64,000 nucleotides of DNA, from NCBI GenBank assembly GCA_018266735.1, contig JAFDZT010000005.1, positions 62,001 to 126,000 of the forward strand, written 5' to 3'. Below the pieces are notes generated by a model. It had not been told where the DNA came from and made no database searches. It saw nothing but the letters and a program-made list of their open reading frames with translations. A program made the position numbers and the translations under genes. The stretch is from Bacteroidota bacterium. Its GTDB lineage: Bacteria > Bacteroidota > Ignavibacteria > Kapaibacteriales > Kapaibacteriaceae. Below, piece by piece: positions 53,021 through 62,797 of the stretch. Each line of letters starts with the position of its first letter. Position 1 is the first letter of the stretch.

Positions 53021-55699
53021 TTAGCGGATGATGGTGATCGGAAGTGACCGAAGTGTGCCATTCGAGCGAACCAATGCCGTATAGCAACCGCTCTGTGCCG
53101 TTCCGTCGTTCCACCGAATGCTCGGTTGGTCCGAATTCACGGTGAAGGATGCGACCACAGATCCGATGGAATTCATGATCACCAGTTCAGTACCTGCGTG
53201 TAGGAGCGAACCGGCGAACGTTACCGACCCTGAGGATGGATTCGGATAGGCATTGAGTTCCGATGTGCCTGCAACCTCGATCACCGACGTTGGATCGTCT
53301 CCGTTACCGGTCAAGTTGAACGAACTGTTTCCGCCGTTCGAGGAGATGACCTTCGCCGAAGCCGTTGCATCACCAAGTGCGATCGGGCTGAACTTGAAGC
53401 AAACTTGCGTCGATGCTCCTGCAGCAATGGTCACCGGCATGGTGGTCACCACCGTGAACAGGGAAGCATTCGCACCCGACAGTTGAGCTTGATCGAGCGT
53501 GATCGATTGCGACGACGTGTTCACAACATCAGCACAGGACTGCAAGGAGTTGTTGATGATCACCTTGCCAAAGCCAAGAGTGGCCGGCAGTGTATAGTGG
53601 ATCACGCCATTTCCTGTCAGCGGAGTGCCAGCCGGACCTGCCGGTGTGTTCGAACGAACCATCAACGTTGCCGTGCTCGAGCCTACGCTCGGAGCAGCGA
53701 AGACGATTCCAACGGAATGCATCTCGCCAGGAGCAAGCGTGAATGGTGTGGAACCACCAGTGGAGATCGTGAAGGTGCCGGAGCCATTTGCATTCTCGAC
53801 CGCAATGTCCGTTACGGTGAGTGGGGCACGGCCCGTATTCGTGATGAAGTTCGTGAGCGTGACCGTGCGGCTGTACTCTGCAGGAACATCACCAGCATCG
53901 ATGGACGACTGCGAAAGGGTGAGTTCAGGGAGCAGGGTGGCAGGATCGGTGACCTTGACAACTGCTGAACCTGTTACCACAGAACCGCAAGAATTGGTCA
54001 CGATCGCATTGTAGACGCCGGCGTCCGATGTCTTGACGTTCGCGATCGAATAGGACAGACTCGTAGCGCCAGGAATGGCAGTGTTGTTCTTCATCCACTT
54101 GATCGAAGAGATGTCGGTTCCTGCCACGCTAAGGTTCAATGTCTCACCAATAAGGAGCGACGCATTCTGCGGGGATGCTGAGATCACCGGTCGTGCGACA
54201 ACTGCAAGGTTAGCCGGAGCACTTGTGACAGAGAAGCCACACGTACCCGTCACGCGAACGGTGTAGGCACCGGCACTTGATGCCGAGACCCGGCTGAGTT
54301 CAAGTGCATTGGTGTTCGAGTTCGGAATGGCGGCGCCGTTCTTGAACCACTGATAGGTGAGATCGTACCCGTCTGCAGCGACGGACATCGTCACCGTGCT
54401 ACCAACACAAGCCTCTGCCGAGGTTGGCTGTCCGGTGATGCGTGGCGCCGAGAAGACGGAGATAACAACTTCTCTGCCACCCACCGTAACATTACAATTG
54501 CTAGGATTGGCACCGTTACGGGATACCAAACATTGATAGCGACCCACATCGGCAGCTTGGACATTCGTGAGGGTGAGTGTTGGTGAGTTCGATCCTGCAA
54601 TGCTCACGCCGTTCTTGATCCAGTTATAGGAAAGTGTGCCACCCACAACGGTCGCCGTTGTCGTCAACGTCACGGTCGAACCAGGGCATACGGTTTGATC
54701 AGATGGACTCGATGTGACCACAGGGAGGAAGGCAACGTCCACGGCACACGTGGAACTGGTCACAGCGGGGGAGCACTGACCAGAGACGACGCAATCGTAG
54801 TTGCCGATCACAGCAGCGATCCCGTTCGGAATGATGTAGTTCGAATCTGTTGCGCCCGGAATGTTCACCCCGTCCTTTCTCCATTGAAGCTGCATGGCTG
54901 TTGCAACAGCTCGTATGCGTAGTGTATCAGGTTGACCGGCACAGATCACACGAGTTGCAGCCGGTTGTTGTGTGATCGTTGGTGCAAGGCTCACGGTCAA
55001 ACGTCCACCAGCACTGGAAGCGGTTGCAACAGATGGGTTACAATCGTCTCGCAGGATCACATCGTAGATACCTCCCGACGATGCAGTCACGGGTGAAACC
55101 GTGTACGTGTTGGAACGATTCGTCACGAGGGTAACGCCATCCTTCCGCCACTCATAGGTACCGGCCGTCATGTTGCTTGTGACACTGAACGTAACAGATG
55201 TACCTGTACAAGCAGACTGCGAGGTCGGGCTTGCAGTGATGATCGGTGCAAAACACGGAGGCGTGATCACAGCCGTTCCGAGGACAACTCCGCGTCCGGT
55301 GGTGATCGGCGTTCCAACACCTGTACAAGTATTGGATCCACCACCACCCGACATCGTCACTCGATTGAAAATGTTAGCACCACCAGTGACGTACGCCAGT
55401 GAATAGGTGCAACCATTCCAACCATCACCCCAGCTGTCCCAACCACGAAGCTCATATGTTCCTGCGGGAACACTGATGGTAACGTTGTTCCATGTGAGAG
55501 GTGTACCACCTGGAGCCAGACAACTGTAGGCGACATTCGTGCTTGTGTTCACAAGTTGGAAACCAACCTCGTTCGGGTAGCTCACAACAGTGGTCGTTAC
55601 GAGAAGGTTGATCTGTGCACTAGCACCGATCGTCGATACCATTGCAACAGCGATCAACAACAATCCGCGCACTTTGCGCGGAAGAGTAGAGAGGTTCAT
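53021..55699 (-). CDS. T9SS cargo protein with Ig-like repeats, paralogue A
   Basis: 892 aa from the ATG at 55699 (GGAAG ribosome site, signal peptide VRGLLLIAVAMVSTIGASAQ). The N-terminal head (about 25-120) contains GTYELRGWDSWGDGWNG, a motif seen in assorted secreted proteins. Then five or six Ig-like domains (SPTSQSACTGTSVTFSV, YEWRKDGV, YQWFKNGAAIPN), an ASPM-SPD-2-Hydin/choice-of-anchor-like part (VTLTNFITNTGRAPLTVTDI, FTLAPGEMHSVGIVF) and a type A sorting domain (LNAYPNPSSGSVTFAG ... SGCYTALVRS). Likely surface-exposed. Shares its Ig stalk and C-terminus with the next gene but not the head. Confidence 0.9.
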   Translation of the reverse strand: MNLSTLPRKVRGLLLIAVAMVSTIGASAQINLLVTTTVVSYPNEVGFQLVNTSTNVAYSCLAPGGTPLTWNNVTISVPAGTYELRGWDSWGDGWNGCTYSLAYVTGGANIFNRVTMSGGGGSNTCTGVGTPITTGRGVVLGTAVITPPCFAPIITASPTSQSACTGTSVTFSVTSNMTAGTYEWRKDGVTLVTNRSNTYTVSPVTASSGGIYDVILRDDCNPSVATASSAGGRLTVSLAPTITQQPAATRVICAGQPDTLRIRAVATAMQLQWRKDGVNIPGATDSNYIIPNGIAAVIGNYDCVVSGQCSPAVTSSTCAVDVAFLPVVTSSPSDQTVCPGSTVTLTTTATVVGGTLSYNWIKNGVSIAGSNSPTLTLTNVQAADVGRYQCLVSRNGANPSNCNVTVGGREVVISVFSAPRITGQPTSAEACVGSTVTMSVAADGYDLTYQWFKNGAAIPNSNTNALELSRVSASSAGAYTVRVTGTCGFSVTSAPANLAVVARPVISASPQNASLLIGETLNLSVAGTDISSIKWMKNNTAIPGATSLSYSIANVKTSDAGVYNAIVTNSCGSVVTGSAVVKVTDPATLLPELTLSQSSIDAGDVPAEYSRTVTLTNFITNTGRAPLTVTDIAVENANGSGTFTISTGGSTPFTLAPGEMHSVGIVFAAPSVGSSTATLMVRSNTPAGPAGTPLTGNGVIHYTLPATLGFGKVIINNSLQSCADVVNTSSQSITLDQAQLSGANASLFTVVTTMPVTIAAGASTQVCFKFSPIALGDATASAKVISSNGGNSSFNLTGNGDDPTSVIEVAGTSELNAYPNPSSGSVTFAGSLLHAGTELVIMNSIGSVVASFTVNSDQPSIRWNDGTAQSGCYTALVRSNGTLRSLPITIIR

Positions 55700-55820
55700 A
55701 GAGCGCTTCCGAAGTGTGTATGAGTAGAGAGAGTTGCGATCTTCAAACACCTAACCGTCCCCCCCGGTTGACCGGGAGATAGCGTATTCCGAACATAATG
55801 GTTTTCCACAAACGAGTTAC

Positions 55821-55857
55821 AAAAAAAAGCGCGTCCCCCCGGTTGGGAGGACGCGCA
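55821..55857 (-). terminator. Intrinsic terminator of the second Ig-repeat T9SS gene
   Basis: Stem GCGCGTCC (55829-55836) / GGACGCGC (55849-55856) with a G/C-rich inner part; on the minus strand it is followed by eight T. It lies 23 bases after the stop at 55880. Confidence 0.88.
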
Positions 55858-55879
55858 AGCATCTGAAGGGTTGGTACTT

Positions 55880-58549
55880 TTACCGAACCACGGCGATCGG
55901 CAGACCATGGACAGAGCCGCCCGTGCGGACGATTACCATGTACGTGCCGGTCGGAACCGAGTCATCTACCCACTGAACCCCACCCGTCTCACCACAGGTG
56001 AACGTGGCCACAGTGGCGCCGATAGCGTTCATGACCGTGAGCGTGGAACCAGGCACGAGAAGTGAGCCTTGGAAGCTCACGACGCCAGAGGATGGGTTTG
56101 GATAGGCATTGAGTTCCAAGGAACCGGTCACTGGTGTGATGCCCGTTGGGTCATCACCGGACCCTGTTAGCGCGAATGACGTGTTTCCGCCGTCTGATGA
56201 GCGAACAGAGAGGAGTCCGTCCTTCGTACCGATCGACGTCGGAGTGAACTTCACGCAGATCTGCGCAGTTGCGCCGGCAGCGATGGTCACTGGAAGCGTG
56301 GTCTGAATACTGAACATCGCAGCGTCCGCACCGGAGATGAGCGCCTGATCGAGGGTGATCGACATGTTTGAGGTGTTCATCACGTTCGCACAGTTCGTAC
56401 CGCTATTCGTGATGATGATCTTTCCGAGATCGAGCGAGGATGGCACTGTGTACCGGAGAACTCCGCGACCACTCAGACCAACCGACACATCACCACTTGG
56501 AGTGTTCGACGCGATGTGCAGCAGGGCAGCGCTACCGCCAACTTGCGGTGCATCAAAGGTGATACCGATGGAGTGTTGCTCACCAGGTGCCAGCGTGAAT
56601 GGTGTGGATCCACCCTGCGTGATCGTGAACGTGCCGGTTCCTGTGGCGCTTTGAACCTGAAGACCAGTCACCGTGAGAGGCGCTTTGCCGGTATTCGTGA
56701 TAAAGTTCGTGAGCGTCACAACCCGCGAATACTCGACAGGAACATCACCAGCATCCACATTCTGCTGAGAAACAGTGAGTTCCGGAAGCAGTGTGGCCGG
56801 GTCTGTGACGCGAACCACAGCATATCCTGTTGTGACGGCACCACAAATATTCGTGAGAACAGCGCTATACACACCTGCATCGCTCACCGCTACCGATGGA
56901 ATGGCGAACGTGGTTGCCGTAGCATTTGGAATTGGACGGTTGTTCTTCAACCACTGAACGCTGCGAACATCTGTGCCCGACACACTCAACGTGAGCGCAT
57001 CGCCGATGGTCAGATCGGATCCAACCGGACCTGTGATGATGGTAGGTTGCTTGATCACCGACAACACGGCGGCCGTGCTCATCTGTGAGAATCCGCAGGT
57101 ACCTGAAACGCGAACCGTATAGGTACCGGCATGTGACGGCGTCAAGTTGCTCAACACAAGCGAATTCGAATTCGTGTTCGGAATGGAAACACCATTCTTG
57201 AACCACTGATACGACAGATCGAATCCATCCGCTACTACGGTGAGAGTTGCCGATCCACCAAGGCATCCATCCGTTGAAGCCGGCTGGCCTGTGATCTTCG
57301 GCGTAGCGAAACGTGTGATGTACACTTCGCGACTGCGAGCCGTTACGTTACACCCTTGCGGGTTCGGTCCGAGAACCGTGGCCATAGCTTGATACCGACC
57401 AATGTCGCCATCCGTGAAACTTGGGATCGTGTACGTCGAAGAAGTGGCACCGGCGATGGAAACGCCATCCTTGAACCAGAAGTATGAGAGATTGCTACCG
57501 GAAGCCGACATCGAGAGCGTTACCGGGCTACCCAAACAAACGGTCTGATCAGACGGGTTTCTTGTGATGACCGGAGGCACGAGTACTGTGACAAGGACAC
57601 CAGTACTCGTTGCAGCGGGGGAACACGTACCGCTTACCACACAGTCGTACGTGCCGTTCGCTGCCGTTGTGGCATTTACGATCACGTAGTTCGAATCTCG
57701 TGCACCAGCGATCGCCACACCGTTCATTCTCCACTGGAAGGTCCTTCCCGGACCTGTAGCCCGAACCTTCAGGGTGTCGTCTCTTCCTTGACAAATGTTC
57801 AACGGAACAGGCTGCTGTGTGATCGTAGGTGACTGTGTAACAGTAAGTCTGGAAGAGCTTGATTGGGAGGTAGCACCACACACATCGGTCACGATCACGT
57901 CCCACACACCAGCATCGGTGGTTCGCACAGGGTTCAACGTATACGAACTGCTACCTGTGACTGCAACAACAACGCCGTCCTTGCGCCATTGATAGGTTGG
58001 CTTCGTGGCATCGTTGGGAGCATTGAAGGTGAACACATTGTTCGAACAAACGGATTGCGACGGTGTGAAACTCGAAATAACCGGAGGGAAACATCCCTTG
58101 ATCACTTCGAACGTGGATGAGTACCCCTCACAATTGATGGCATAGCTCCAGCAGTACCCTTCGTCAAGGACCTCCTGGACGCGGAACATGTACCCATACT
58201 GCGGGGTCGCATTTGTTGGGACCGTCCAATCGTACCCCGTGCTGTACCAGTCGATCTTCTCATCGATGGCCGTCCAGTTGTAGCCATAATCGGATGAATA
58301 CCACAGTCCGATGTTGATGTTCCCACCTCCGCACCATGACCTTGAGTCGACACCCCAATAGAAGTCGATGTGGATCTTATCACCCTGGGTGACCTGCTGC
58401 CCTTCATACGGACCGTACACCTGGAAGTATCCGTACCCCCAACAATTTGGGGCCCATGGGCCTTGCGCTTGCGCAGGTTGAATATTGGCGACAAGCCCCA
58501 ATAGAAAGACGGCGATCAAAGCGCCGATCGAATTTTGCACATGCCTCAT
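55880..58549 (-). CDS. T9SS cargo protein with Ig-like repeats, paralogue B
   Basis: 889 aa from the ATG at 58549; signal peptide SIGALIAVFLLGLVANIQPA. The head (about 30-145) is unlike that of paralogue A: a Trp/Tyr-rich beta domain (CWGYGYFQVYGPYEG, DFYWGVDSRSWCGGGNINIG, YSSDYGYNWTAIDEKIDWYS) that looks like a carbohydrate- or wall-binding module of the WD-repeat/Kre9 kind. It is followed by Ig repeats (YQWRKDGVVVAV, YQWFKNGVSIPN), the same VTLTNFITNTGKAPLTVTGL region and sorting domain (LNAYPNPSSGVVSFQG ... PTGTYMVIVRTGG). Clearly a tandem duplicate of 53021-55699 over most of its length. Confidence 0.9.
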   Translation of the reverse strand: MRHVQNSIGALIAVFLLGLVANIQPAQAQGPWAPNCWGYGYFQVYGPYEGQQVTQGDKIHIDFYWGVDSRSWCGGGNINIGLWYSSDYGYNWTAIDEKIDWYSTGYDWTVPTNATPQYGYMFRVQEVLDEGYCWSYAINCEGYSSTFEVIKGCFPPVISSFTPSQSVCSNNVFTFNAPNDATKPTYQWRKDGVVVAVTGSSSYTLNPVRTTDAGVWDVIVTDVCGATSQSSSSRLTVTQSPTITQQPVPLNICQGRDDTLKVRATGPGRTFQWRMNGVAIAGARDSNYVIVNATTAANGTYDCVVSGTCSPAATSTGVLVTVLVPPVITRNPSDQTVCLGSPVTLSMSASGSNLSYFWFKDGVSIAGATSSTYTIPSFTDGDIGRYQAMATVLGPNPQGCNVTARSREVYITRFATPKITGQPASTDGCLGGSATLTVVADGFDLSYQWFKNGVSIPNTNSNSLVLSNLTPSHAGTYTVRVSGTCGFSQMSTAAVLSVIKQPTIITGPVGSDLTIGDALTLSVSGTDVRSVQWLKNNRPIPNATATTFAIPSVAVSDAGVYSAVLTNICGAVTTGYAVVRVTDPATLLPELTVSQQNVDAGDVPVEYSRVVTLTNFITNTGKAPLTVTGLQVQSATGTGTFTITQGGSTPFTLAPGEQHSIGITFDAPQVGGSAALLHIASNTPSGDVSVGLSGRGVLRYTVPSSLDLGKIIITNSGTNCANVMNTSNMSITLDQALISGADAAMFSIQTTLPVTIAAGATAQICVKFTPTSIGTKDGLLSVRSSDGGNTSFALTGSGDDPTGITPVTGSLELNAYPNPSSGVVSFQGSLLVPGSTLTVMNAIGATVATFTCGETGGVQWVDDSVPTGTYMVIVRTGGSVHGLPIAVVR

Positions 58550-58711
58550 GCGAGGTCCCCCAGAGAGTGAATTTCGAACGAAGTGAAGGTCAGCAATTTC
58601 GGACATTCAGAACCCAATTTCAAATCTTCCGTTACTAGGTTTGTGTAGTTTTACGGATTCCAAGGGAGAACATGTGTGCTAACTCCTTCCTTTTTAGCAT
58701 GTTAGCAGAAC

Positions 58712-59260
58712 ATGAACCGATTTCGTCAAATGTGGAAAACATTCACCATTACCCTGATCCTGCTCATCACAGTGTTCGGACTACAGATCGTTCTTCCCAT
58801 TTGTTCCCTTTCGATCCTCACCTACTACCGAACGGTTCGACTACAGAACATCGGATCAGAACTACCACTTGGGACACCAACGGTGACCATTGTGACAGCT
58901 GAACGAGAGATCCAGTGGACGGTCTTTGAACAGGAATGCACTTGGAAGGGGCACTCGTACGACGTGATCCGGATCCATCGGTCGAATGGAATGATCCATA
59001 TCGTAGCCATCTCCGATGAGGAGGAAGACAACTACGAACTGGCCATTCGTACCGCCCTGGATCGGGACCGAGGGTTGCACGGTACGGTCAACAAGATCCT
59101 TGCCGCCTTTCTCCTTTGCCCCATACATGCAGATTCCCGCGATTTGGACACAGTGATCCACGGCATCGCCGTTCGAACAACACCTGGATATCGCGGGGAA
59201 GATAGGGTGGCAAGGGGGCATGGCGACGTACCAACTCCTCCGCCGTGGACGTGGTCGTAG
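58712..59260 (+). CDS. Small membrane-anchored protein upstream of a TonB receptor
   Basis: 182 aa. One N-terminal hydrophobic helix (FTITLILLITVFGLQIVLPI), then an extracytoplasmic part with VTAEREIQWTVFEQECTWKG and HSYDVIRIHRSNGMIHIVAISDEEE, ending in VPTPPPWTWS. Bacteroidota often have such a single-helix protein with a proline-rich PPPW/PPPE tail just before a TonB-dependent receptor; the role is unknown, perhaps metal sensing. No Shine-Dalgarno at this ATG. A TAGTTTTA box at 58646-58653 may be the promoter. A strong AAGGGAG site precedes an out-of-frame ATG at 58672. Confidence 0.7.
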   Translation: MNRFRQMWKTFTITLILLITVFGLQIVLPICSLSILTYYRTVRLQNIGSELPLGTPTVTIVTAEREIQWTVFEQECTWKGHSYDVIRIHRSNGMIHIVAISDEEEDNYELAIRTALDRDRGLHGTVNKILAAFLLCPIHADSRDLDTVIHGIAVRTTPGYRGEDRVARGHGDVPTPPPWTWS

Positions 59261-59297
59261 ACAACTGACCATTGTTCCACTTTCCACAACAACAAAC

Positions 59298-61469
59298 ATG
59301 ACATCAAGACCTTACGTCTTGGTGGCCGCGCTCGCATGCCTACTGGTATCGCCTTCGGCCGCCCAAGACACATTGCGTCGTGCGCGGCGTGACACGATCG
59401 TATACTCCAAATCCGACGTCGTTGTCACGGCAACGCGTTCGCAAGAACGGATCCTCGAAGTACCCCTGGCGATCACGGTGGTCGATCCGATCTTGTTCCG
59501 CTCGTCCCGCGGGTTCGGCCTCGACGAGGCCCTTGCCTTTGTCCCAGGTGCCCTGGTGCAGTCTCGCAACGGCAACCAGGATGTACGGGTGACGATCCGC
59601 GGCTTTGGTGCCCGCGGCGCCGGTCAACGGAGCAATGCCGGAACCACCCGTGGGATCCGGTACTACATCGACGGAATTCCGGAGACCGAACCTGATGGGC
59701 GAACCTCGCTGGATCTGATCGACGTGGGAAATGCGGCCCGCATCGAAGTGATCCGATCCAACGCTTCCGCTCTCTATGGAAATGCTGCGGGTGGCGTGGT
59801 CTCGATCACCACAACCCCAACCGACAACACTCCGTACCTGTCTCTCCAGACATCGACCGGGAGTTTCGGACTGTTCAAGCAGAGCATTCAGGCGAACACG
59901 CCTTTGAACAACGGACAACTCACTGCCACGTTCACGAACACGGCATACGATGGATGGCGAGAACACTCTGCATCGAAACTTCAGCAAGCGAACGTTGGGA
60001 TCCGGACCAAACTCACGGACAACACACGCCTGAACGTGTTCCTCATCGGTGCCTACAATAGTTATCAGATCCCGGGAGCGCTGACCGCGGCACAGTATGC
60101 GGCAGATCCACGGCAGGCCCAAAACGACCCATCCGTGTATAACCCCACCTATGTGGCGCGGGATGAACGTCGGATCAATCAATTGGGTCGCATCGGAATG
60201 ACACTCGAACACAACTTCACATCAGAGCACGGCATCAGCGCCATGTCGTTCCTTCAGTCGAAAGTGTTGCAACGAAGCGAACGCAACACGTGGCGCGATT
60301 TCGATCGCTACCACGTTGGCGGGAACATCGTCTATCATTTCAATACGAGCTTGACCGACGATGTGTACACGAAGCTGCTCGTCGGCATCGATGAACAATA
60401 CCAAGACGGGGCGATCCGATTCTACAACCTCGACCTTGCCACCAAGGGACGAGGGACGCAGTTACGCGATAACAAGAAGGAAGGCGCCAACAACTTCGGT
60501 CTGTTCGTGCAGGACGAGTTGATGTTCAATACCGTGAGTGTGTTGCTTGGACTACGGTACGACGACATCACCTATTCCGCACAGAACTTCATCAACCCCT
60601 CCATCGACCAAGTGAAGCACTTCACACAGCTGACGCCGAAACTTGGTCTGGCATGGCGTATCGAGCCATCGACCACACTCTATGCCAACCTCGGCGGCGG
60701 GATCGAAGTGCCGGCCTTCAACGAGATCGATCCACCGGCGGCGGGTGGACAGGATACGGTGTACTCGATCAATCCTTTGCTTGACCCTATCCGAACGACG
60801 ACCTACGAACTAGGATTGAAGGGCATCGTGTCCTACGAGGACCAAACGATCAGCACACTTTCCTACGACGTTGCCGCATTCTACATCAACGTTCGCAACG
60901 ACATCATTCCCTACCGCGATGGGCGGTTCTACATGACAGCCGGATCGACGCATCGACTGGGTGGTGAACTCGGAGGTACGCTCGCCACATCGTTCGGACT
61001 ATCGGTTCGCGGAATGCTGACGTACATGCAAAGCGAGTACGACTCCTATACCATCGACAGTGGCTTTGTTGATCCTGCGCTTGCGGGAAAGACCGCATCC
61101 TATGCCGGGAATGAACAGCCTGGAGTGCCGTCCATCTGGTACTCACTGCAAGTGCGATATGATATTCCCAACGTGAAAGGACTCTATGCACTCACAGAGC
61201 TTCGAAGTGTTGGCACGTACTATGCGAACGATGCGAACACCATCGTCGTCGATCCCTACACCGTGCTGGACGCCGCACTTGGAGCAGAGGTCACGATCGC
61301 ACAAGCATTGTTGCTGCAGGGCAGTGTTCGCATGAACAACATTGCAGGGACACAGTACATGGCATCAGCGTGGATCAATCCCGACTCCACATCAGGAGGC
61401 GTACCGTACATCGAGTCCGGTATCCCTCGCAACTTCGTCGTCAACATCGGATTGAAGTGGTCGATCTGA
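59298..61469 (+). CDS. TonB-dependent outer-membrane receptor
   Basis: 723 aa from the ATG at 59298; signal peptide VLVAALACLLVSPSAAQ. The plug domain starts with VVVTATRSQERILEVPLAITVVD (shown in part) and contains RVTIRGFGARG, RYYIDGIPETEPDG, RIEVIRSNASALYGNAAGGVVSI. The rest is a 22-strand barrel (FGLFVQDELMF, LTPKLGLAWRIEPSTTLYANLGGG, TYELGLKGIV) ending in FVVNIGLKWSI. No N-terminal CarboxypepD_reg domain, unlike SusC. The FecA/iron-type subfamily is most likely; substrate unknown. Follows 58712-59260 by 37 bases, probably co-transcribed. Confidence 0.93.
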   Translation: MTSRPYVLVAALACLLVSPSAAQDTLRRARRDTIVYSKSDVVVTATRSQERILEVPLAITVVDPILFRSSRGFGLDEALAFVPGALVQSRNGNQDVRVTIRGFGARGAGQRSNAGTTRGIRYYIDGIPETEPDGRTSLDLIDVGNAARIEVIRSNASALYGNAAGGVVSITTTPTDNTPYLSLQTSTGSFGLFKQSIQANTPLNNGQLTATFTNTAYDGWREHSASKLQQANVGIRTKLTDNTRLNVFLIGAYNSYQIPGALTAAQYAADPRQAQNDPSVYNPTYVARDERRINQLGRIGMTLEHNFTSEHGISAMSFLQSKVLQRSERNTWRDFDRYHVGGNIVYHFNTSLTDDVYTKLLVGIDEQYQDGAIRFYNLDLATKGRGTQLRDNKKEGANNFGLFVQDELMFNTVSVLLGLRYDDITYSAQNFINPSIDQVKHFTQLTPKLGLAWRIEPSTTLYANLGGGIEVPAFNEIDPPAAGGQDTVYSINPLLDPIRTTTYELGLKGIVSYEDQTISTLSYDVAAFYINVRNDIIPYRDGRFYMTAGSTHRLGGELGGTLATSFGLSVRGMLTYMQSEYDSYTIDSGFVDPALAGKTASYAGNEQPGVPSIWYSLQVRYDIPNVKGLYALTELRSVGTYYANDANTIVVDPYTVLDAALGAEVTIAQALLLQGSVRMNNIAGTQYMASAWINPDSTSGGVPYIESGIPRNFVVNIGLKWSI

Positions 61470-61474
61470 GGTTC

Positions 61475-62797
61475 TTATCGTAACAGTGGCGAATCACTTC
61501 GCGTGAACGAGCCGGTGCGTATCACATCCTGGATGTGGTACGTACCGAGCTTGCGCGCGCGCAGGAATCCCATCCAGGCAAGTTCAGCAAAGCGTCCGTT
61601 ATCGAGCTGATCGAACAACCAATGGTCGGCATAGTCGACCTTCTCCTGCCGCATCCCTGCACCGATCTCCAACAGCCACTTCCTGTTATAGCGCTCCTGT
61701 GAACCGATCGTGGACGTCATGATGATGGGTAAGCCAAGGCCCACATAGAACGACAGCTCGCTTGGCTTCGTCCACAGAATATCAGTTGTTCGAATCGCCT
61801 CGTTGAACTGCGCGAAGTACGTGGCAAGATCGTTCGCATGAAGTACGCGCACAGTATCCGCATCGGCAACGATCTCCCGTCGTCCTTCAAGGAAGTACTC
61901 CGCAACCTCAGCGCGCGTGCCCGCCACAAGATTCAAGCGCATGGTGCCATCGAGCAGCCGATGTCGGAAGGCCTTCATCAATCTCGTGCCGATCTCCTTC
62001 AGCGCACCTGCTCCACCAACGGCATAGGTGATGGTGAGCACACGATCCGCCGGTACCGGAGTGTTGGCGTACTCCTCCATGAAATGTTCAACGCTCGCAC
62101 CATGCAGTGTGTGAAAGCGGTTCGTTGGATCGAGCACACGCAGTCGCACGGCAAGGTCGCGACGTAAGGTGGAAAGGTCTCTGCCGCCAAGCAAGGCCTC
62201 GTCAAGCGGAAAGCCTGTCAAGAAGATCCGTTCAGGCGGGACGCCATAGGATCGAAGTCGTTGCGCTGCCTTTCCACATGGCGCGAAGTAATTGATCCTG
62301 CTCTCCCACGGTTCGCGGGCAACCCATACGCGATGGAGGTCGGCATCGCAGATGATACTGTACACAGATTCATGTCCATGAAGATCTGCCTTGATCGCCG
62401 GAACATAGAACGACGTCAGCAATGGAAGATGCGCCTGACGGATAGCATTCATCACACCATCTCCCAGACCACGATCGAGTTGACGATGCAATTGGTCGAC
62501 CTCGAACGTCGTGTGCGAGAGATTTCGAATGGGATACAACGACGGAATGTGCAGGATGCGATCGAGGATGGCGAAGATCCGTTTTCCGATCAGCGGTATG
62601 CTCTTTGCTCGCGAGAATGCTTCGTAGAGCGACAGATACCGACGCCACAACTTCCGCTCGGACAACGATGCATGCTCATTGTCACCTGCGGCGATGATGC
62701 CATTGTGCGCGATATCCCGGAAAGGCCACACTGCCCGTTGATGGCCATAGCCCATGTCGGCGCCAACAACCCAGAGAGATCCATGCTGTGTGCTCAT
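61475..62797 (-). CDS. GT-B-fold glycosyltransferase-like protein of unknown substrate
   Basis: 440 aa from the ATG at 62797, which overlaps the upstream stop as ATGA. The N-terminus SLWVVGADMGYGHQRAVWPF resembles the start of MurG/diacylglycerol glucosyltransferase-type GT-B enzymes (GxGH), and the second half has VLTITYAVGGAGALKEIGTRL and WTKPSELSFYVGLGLPIIM, like the sugar-nucleotide-binding E/P-rich region of that fold. I cannot assign a named family. Its place after an epimerase-like gene and mraY suggests lipid-linked sugar metabolism. Confidence 0.6.
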   Translation of the reverse strand: MSTQHGSLWVVGADMGYGHQRAVWPFRDIAHNGIIAAGDNEHASLSERKLWRRYLSLYEAFSRAKSIPLIGKRIFAILDRILHIPSLYPIRNLSHTTFEVDQLHRQLDRGLGDGVMNAIRQAHLPLLTSFYVPAIKADLHGHESVYSIICDADLHRVWVAREPWESRINYFAPCGKAAQRLRSYGVPPERIFLTGFPLDEALLGGRDLSTLRRDLAVRLRVLDPTNRFHTLHGASVEHFMEEYANTPVPADRVLTITYAVGGAGALKEIGTRLMKAFRHRLLDGTMRLNLVAGTRAEVAEYFLEGRREIVADADTVRVLHANDLATYFAQFNEAIRTTDILWTKPSELSFYVGLGLPIIMTSTIGSQERYNRKWLLEIGAGMRQEKVDYADHWLFDQLDNGRFAELAWMGFLRARKLGTYHIQDVIRTGSFTRSDSPLLR

